A stretch of DNA of 26,760 nt from CAYWOS01 sp964459985 (GTDB lineage: Bacteria > Bacillota > Clostridia > Christensenellales > Aristaeellaceae): the NCBI GenBank assembly GCA_964459985.1, contig CAYWOS010000036.1, forward strand, positions 1 to 26,760, written 5' to 3'. Each line of letters opens with the position of its first letter. The first letter of the stretch is position 1. Below are positions 23,714-26,760 of the stretch, one piece after another. The notes under the pieces were generated by a model. The model was not told where the DNA came from. It was given only the letters and a program-made list of their open reading frames with translations, and ran no database searches. Both the position numbers and the translations under genes were made by a program.

Positions 23714-24678
23714 GCGCGCCCGACCGGCACGGGCACGGAGGACAGCACCTGCGACAGCGTCTGCTCCGCCGTGACGCCCTTCATGCGCGCCTCGGGCGTG
23801 AGGATGAGGCGGTGGGATAAAACGGGCAGCGCCATGCGCCGCACGTCGTCGGGCAGCACGTAATCGCGCCCCGAAAGCAGCGCGCACGCCTGCGCCGCGC
23901 GAAGCAGCGCGATCGCGCCGCGCGGGGACGCGCCGAGCTGCAGGGCGGGATGGCTGCGCGTCGCCGCCGCGAGGGAGGCGACGTAGCTGCGCGCCTCGCG
24001 GCTGGAATATACCGCGCCGAGCTGGTCCTGCAGGGAGAGGATCTCATCGGTCCCGCACACCGGCGTCAGCGTCTGCATGGGCGTAATCTGCGCCGAATAG
24101 CGCTCCAGCACGTCGATTTCTTCCTCGAGCGTGGGATAGCCGATGCGGATGCGCAGGAAAAAGCGGTCCATCTGCGCTTCGGGCAGGGGATAGGTGCCGA
24201 CGAAATCAACGGGGTTCTGCGTCGCCAGCACCATGAACGGCTTGGGGAGCGGACGCGTCACGCCGTCGACCGTCACCTGCCCCTCCTCCATGACCTCGAG
24301 CAGCGAGGACTGCGTTTTGGGCGAGGTGCGGTTGATCTCGTCCGCCAGTACGATCTGGCTCATTACCGCGCCCGGCTTGAACTCGCTCTCGCCCGTCTGC
24401 AGGTGGAACATGGTGAAGCCCGTCACGTCCGAGGGCGTCACGTCGGGGGTGAACTGGATGCGTTTGAAGGTGCACTGGAGCGATTTGGCGAGCGCGGCGG
24501 CGAGCGTCGTTTTGCCGACGCCCGGCACGTCCTCGATCAGCACGTGTCCCCGGCAGACGAGCGCGATGAGCATCAGCTCGATCGCTTCGTCCTTGCCGAC
24601 GATCACGCGGCGGATGTTCTGTTGCAGGGCGTAAATCAACGGGCGCGGCTGCGCCGGCGGGGCTTGCATGGACTGCAT
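23710..24678 (-). CDS. MoxR-family AAA+ ATPase
   Basis: A 322-residue cytoplasmic AAA+ ATPase. Walker A is VPGVGKTT (51-58), Walker B is IVLADEINR (Asp113, Glu114), sensor 1 lies in FMVLATQNPVDFVGTYPLPEAQMDRFF, and the C-terminal lid contains SPRGAIALLRAAQACALLSGRDYVLPDDV. All catalytic elements are present. The ATG at 24678 has AAAGGAG six bases upstream. It is the first gene of an operon with DUF58 and the transglutaminase, joined by overlapping start and stop codons. MoxR proteins are considered chaperone-like; the client is not known for this cluster. Confidence 0.96.
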   Translation of the reverse strand: MQSMQAPPAQPRPLIYALQQNIRRVIVGKDEAIELMLIALVCRGHVLIEDVPGVGKTTLAAALAKSLQCTFKRIQFTPDVTPSDVTGFTMFHLQTGESEFKPGAVMSQIVLADEINRTSPKTQSSLLEVMEEGQVTVDGVTRPLPKPFMVLATQNPVDFVGTYPLPEAQMDRFFLRIRIGYPTLEEEIDVLERYSAQITPMQTLTPVCGTDEILSLQDQLGAVYSSREARSYVASLAAATRSHPALQLGASPRGAIALLRAAQACALLSGRDYVLPDDVRRMALPVLSHRLILTPEARMKGVTAEQTLSQVLSSVPVPVGRA

Positions 24679-24755
24679 AAACGGCTCCTTTCGCTGCGCG
24701 CGCGCTCGGCGCGCGGAACGCGTACATGATCACAGCTTTCCCGTGTACATCGTTC

Positions 24756-24784
24756 AGTATACCAAGAATCGCGTCGAATTGCAA
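24756..24784 (-). promoter_or_regulatory. Sigma-A promoter for the moxR operon
   Basis: On the minus strand TTGCAA (24779-24784) and TATACT (24756-24761) are separated by 17 bp. The predicted leader is about 70 nt. Confidence 0.7.
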
Positions 24785-24819
24785 CGAAATTTGCCACACA
24801 TTTGTAAAAGTTCCGTAAC
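24785..24819 (-). promoter_or_regulatory. Upstream TTACAA...AATTTC element of the moxR operon
   Basis: The minus strand again reads TTACAA-N10-AATTTC-N-TTG up to the -35, exactly as at the wall-binding protein promoter. The outer part on the plus strand is TGTAAA-N5-CGTAAC (24803-24819), one base from the WalR-type consensus. Confidence 0.45.
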
Positions 24820-24821
24820 GA

Positions 24822-24861
24822 ATGAAAAGAAAACGGGACGCGCGTTTCCGTGCGTCCCGTT
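24822..24861 (-). terminator. Rho-independent terminator of the PII-like/antiporter operon
   Basis: AACGGGACGC (24832-24841) pairs perfectly with GCGTCCCGTT (24852-24861) and the stem can extend inward to a TTTC loop. On the minus strand the hairpin is followed by TTCTTTTC. It separates the operon from the moxR promoter. Confidence 0.88.
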
Positions 24862-24879
24862 CGGTCAGTGCGTTTTCCT

Positions 24880-25026
24880 TTACAGATCGTCGACGTCCTG
24901 CACCGGCTGTCCGCCGTCCTTGGGCGTGCCGGTATAGCTGCCCAGCACGTCGCTGTTGTCGCGGCGGCTGATGAGCGCCAATACGCCGCGCTTTTTCCAC
25001 GCGGGGGTCTTCTCCCTGTCTTCCAT
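24880..25026 (-). CDS. Small 48-residue protein of unknown function
   Basis: An ATG at 25026 with AAGGAGG seven bases upstream opens a 48-codon frame ending TAA at 24880-24882, 18 bases before the terminator hairpin. The N-terminal half is basic (EKTPAWKKRGVLALISRRDN) and the C-terminal half is uncharged then acidic (SDVLGSYTGTPKDGGQPVQD, then VDDL). There is no signal peptide or membrane helix. It resembles, from memory only, short proteins ending in PVQDADDL-like tails found in gut Clostridia, which have no known function. It lies 55 bases after the antiporter gene and is probably the last gene of that operon. The good ribosome-binding site and position before a terminator make a real gene likely. 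Confidence 0.78.
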   Translation of the reverse strand: MEDREKTPAWKKRGVLALISRRDNSDVLGSYTGTPKDGGQPVQDVDDL

Positions 25027-25081
25027 ACGCGCGCCTCCTTCGTCCGTAATCTGCGCAAAAACGGGCGAACGTATGCGCGCG

Positions 25082-26260
25082 TTACCCCTTCGCCGGCCCG
25101 GCGGCGATTTCGCCGGCGCGGAGCAGCGCGATCTTGGTGACGACCGGCCCGATCAGTTCGAACACGAGCGTGCCGGCGAGCACGACGGCGTTGATCTGCG
25201 CGCCGAGCGTGGGGAAGGAAGCGGCGACCAGCCGCGCCATGCCGATGGCGACGCCCGCCTGCGGCAAAAGCGTCAGCCCGAGGTATCTGCGCACGTTTTT
25301 GTCGGCCTTCACGGCGACGGCGCCGAGCATCGAGCCCGACCATTTGCCAAGCGAGCGCAGTAGCAGATAGGACACGCCGAGCAAGCCCACCGTGGGCAGC
25401 ACGGACAGATCAAGCTCCGCGCCCGAGAGCACGAAAAAGATCAGGAAAATAGGCGGCGTGAAGCGGTCGCACTGCTCCATAAGCACCTCGTGCGACTGCG
25501 ACAGATTGACCATCACCGCGCCGATCATCATGCACACCAGCAGCGAGGACAACCCGAACATCTCGCACAGCCCGACGCCCGCCAGGATCATGGCGATGGA
25601 CAGGGACAGCTTGTTGCCGCGCGAGGCGAAAAAGCGCGCGCAGTACGCGAGAACCAGCCCGAGCGCCGCGCCCAGCAGCAGGCTTTCGGCGATCTCGAGC
25701 AGGGGCGACAAAAGCATGCTCTGCACCGTGACCGCGCCGCCGAGCAGCCCCTGCGCCACCGCCGAGGACACGCTGAACACCATCAGCCCCAGCGCGTCGT
25801 CCATGGCCACCACGGGCAGCAGCATATCGGTCACCGCGCCCTTCGCCTTGTACTGGCGCACCACCATCAGCGTGGCGGCGGGCGCCGTCGCCAGCGCGAT
25901 CGCGCCCAGCAAAAGCGATTCGGGGAGCGGGAAGCCCAGCGCGATCAGCCCCAGATCGACGAGCAGCGCCGTCATGACGCCCTGAAAAATCGTGATGGTG
26001 AGCGGCGCTTTGCCGATCTTTTTGAGATAGCTCAAGCGGAACTCGCCGCCGATGGAGTACGCGATAAAGCCCAGCGCGACCTGCGAGAGCACGTCGAGCG
26101 AGGACGCCTGTTCCTTGGTCATCAGCCCGCCCACGCAGGGCCCGATCAAAAGCCCGGCAATCAAAAACGCCGTGACATTGGGAAGCCGGATCGCCCGCGC
26201 GCCCCGGCTGACCAGCAGCCCCGCGCACACGGCGATCGACAGAACGACTAATATATTCAT
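25082..26260 (-). CDS. CPA2-family cation:proton antiporter (KefB/NapA type) membrane domain
   Basis: A 392-residue protein with about twelve helices. Recognisable pieces are LPNVTAFLIAGLLIGP (26-41), the GFIAYSIGGEF segment, ALATAPAATLMVVRQ (about 121-135) and VAMDDALGLMVFSVSSAV (about 150-167), which carries the Asp-Asp pair typical of electrogenic sodium/proton antiporters. It ends right after the membrane part, so the cytoplasmic RCK/TrkA-N domains found in KefB/KefC are absent. The ion cannot be named with certainty; sodium or potassium against protons is expected. The ATG at 26260 overlaps the stop of the PII-like gene (ATGA), so the two are translated together. The 48-residue protein gene follows. 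Confidence 0.92.
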   Translation of the reverse strand: MNILVVLSIAVCAGLLVSRGARAIRLPNVTAFLIAGLLIGPCVGGLMTKEQASSLDVLSQVALGFIAYSIGGEFRLSYLKKIGKAPLTITIFQGVMTALLVDLGLIALGFPLPESLLLGAIALATAPAATLMVVRQYKAKGAVTDMLLPVVAMDDALGLMVFSVSSAVAQGLLGGAVTVQSMLLSPLLEIAESLLLGAALGLVLAYCARFFASRGNKLSLSIAMILAGVGLCEMFGLSSLLVCMMIGAVMVNLSQSHEVLMEQCDRFTPPIFLIFFVLSGAELDLSVLPTVGLLGVSYLLLRSLGKWSGSMLGAVAVKADKNVRRYLGLTLLPQAGVAIGMARLVAASFPTLGAQINAVVLAGTLVFELIGPVVTKIALLRAGEIAAGPAKG

Positions 26261-26598
26261 GGCTTTTTCTCAAGTCCCTCCGCAAAGGAGATCGGCAGCG
26301 CGAACATGATGCCCGAATCGGGCGCGTCAAGCCCGCCGGTCACGGCGTTGACGATGCCGCGCGCCTTCTCCACCTTATCGTCGGGGAGGACGGCGAAAAT
26401 GGTTTTACTGCTCCTGCGCTCGGGGCTTAATATGCTGCGCAGGCCGTAAAAGATGGGCATTTCATCCTCGCTGTGCAGGATGCGCGCCATGCCCCGGCTG
26501 TCCAGCACCGTCGCGCCGTGAAAGCCGCTCGTCTCGAATTCCTTCAGCAAGTGTTCCAAATGCTCCGTCCAGTTGAGCACCATCACGAACAGCTGCAT
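26257..26598 (-). CDS. Small PII-like (GlnB-fold) regulatory protein, putative
   Basis: A 113-residue protein starting MQLFVMVLNWTEHLEHLLKE. A beta-alpha-beta pattern, a central exposed loop (about 48-64, ILHSEDEMPIFYGLRSI), then TIFAVLPDDKVEKARGIVNAV and a final strand resemble the ferredoxin-like PII/CutA fold. PII-like proteins bind nucleotides and often regulate a neighbouring transporter. The fit here is by fold pattern, without a PROSITE-type PII signature. The ATG at 26598 is preferred to an upstream frame extension because GGGGG lies nine bases before it and the extension overlaps the promoter. Its stop overlaps the antiporter start, which suggests that it controls the antiporter. Confidence 0.7.
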   Translation of the reverse strand: MQLFVMVLNWTEHLEHLLKEFETSGFHGATVLDSRGMARILHSEDEMPIFYGLRSILSPERRSSKTIFAVLPDDKVEKARGIVNAVTGGLDAPDSGIMFALPISFAEGLEKKP

Positions 26599-26632
26599 GA
26601 TCCGACCCCCTTCATCCTTGGAATGCACTCGT

Positions 26633-26661
26633 ATTGTAGGCTGTGCGGGGCGCGCGATCAA
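26633..26661 (-). promoter_or_regulatory. Sigma-A promoter for the PII-like/antiporter operon
   Basis: On the minus strand TTGATC (26656-26661) and TACAAT (26633-26638) are separated by 17 bp. The predicted leader to the ATG at 26598 is about 28 nt. Confidence 0.65.
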
Positions 26662-26714
26662 GCGTCAATTTTCACAAAGATTACGCGGTATATTGCCGTA
26701 ATTTTTAGATAGTG

Positions 26715-26743
26715 TGGACACGAGATAAATTTTCTGAGATAAT
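26715..26743 (+). promoter_or_regulatory. Candidate promoter for a rightward gene beyond the window
   Basis: TGGACA (26715-26720) and GATAAT (26738-26743), each one base from consensus, have a 17-bp spacer in an AT-rich stretch. No coding start follows before the window ends. Confidence 0.45.
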
Positions 26744-26760
26744 GGTCATACCAACTGAAA

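Noticed and set aside
26680..26702. ATTACG/CGTAAT partial inverted repeat near the right edge.
   Set aside because: Only 6-bp arms with 11 bases between them in an AT-rich stretch; chance is likely.
1..26760. Search for tRNA, rRNA, CRISPR, transposase, integrase, phage or toxin-antitoxin genes.
   Set aside because: No supporting sequence was seen on either strand.

Overview
This window is a gene-dense, GC-rich chromosomal segment, about 65% G+C where I counted sample lines. It most likely comes from a Gram-positive-type member of the Bacillota, class Clostridia. A gut or rumen lineage such as Christensenellales is a guess. The reasons are strong GGAGG ribosome-binding sites on almost every gene, near-consensus sigma-A promoters with 17-bp spacers, an alpha2-type glycyl-tRNA synthetase, a YugP-type metallopeptidase, a DUF2975/YozG-type regulator pair, a DUF4173 membrane protein and an SH3/peptidoglycan-binding repeat protein. 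One run of exactly 100 N (20719-20818) marks a draft-assembly scaffold join inside a gene. No rRNA, tRNA, CRISPR array, insertion sequence or phage gene was seen.

Layout. At the left edge a truncated HdeD/DUF308-like membrane protein (-) diverges from malQ (+, 4-alpha-glucanotransferase). Their two promoters share a single -10 region. A large GT-C-type membrane glycosyltransferase (-) has a 3' half of clearly lower G+C. Then come a two-component system (OmpR-type regulator and sensor kinase, +) and glyQS (+). A four-gene leftward operon follows: DUF2974-type alpha/beta hydrolase, family 2 glycosyltransferase, YugP peptidase, GNAT acetyltransferase. A formate/nitrite-type transporter diverges from it, with overlapping -35 boxes. 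DUF2975-XRE (-) diverges from a DUF4173 gene (+) around a perfect inverted repeat.

The right half is almost all on the minus strand. One operon encodes a secreted seven-repeat peptidoglycan-binding protein followed by rhamnulokinase and rhamnulose-1-phosphate aldolase. A second operon encodes MoxR ATPase, DUF58 protein and a membrane transglutaminase carrying the assembly gap. A third encodes a small PII-like protein, a CPA2 cation/proton antiporter and a previously unlisted 48-residue protein, and ends in a strong terminator.

Functionally the region mixes central functions (malQ, glyQS, rhamnose catabolism) with cell-envelope genes. The most interesting signals are: a matched upstream element at the same distance from the promoters of the two envelope operons; a sensor kinase with no standard start codon ahead of its first membrane helix; the PII-like/antiporter/48-residue cassette; the fusion-like linkage of a wall-binding protein to rhamnose catabolism; and several compact divergent promoters. 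I see no clearly novel defence or mobile system.
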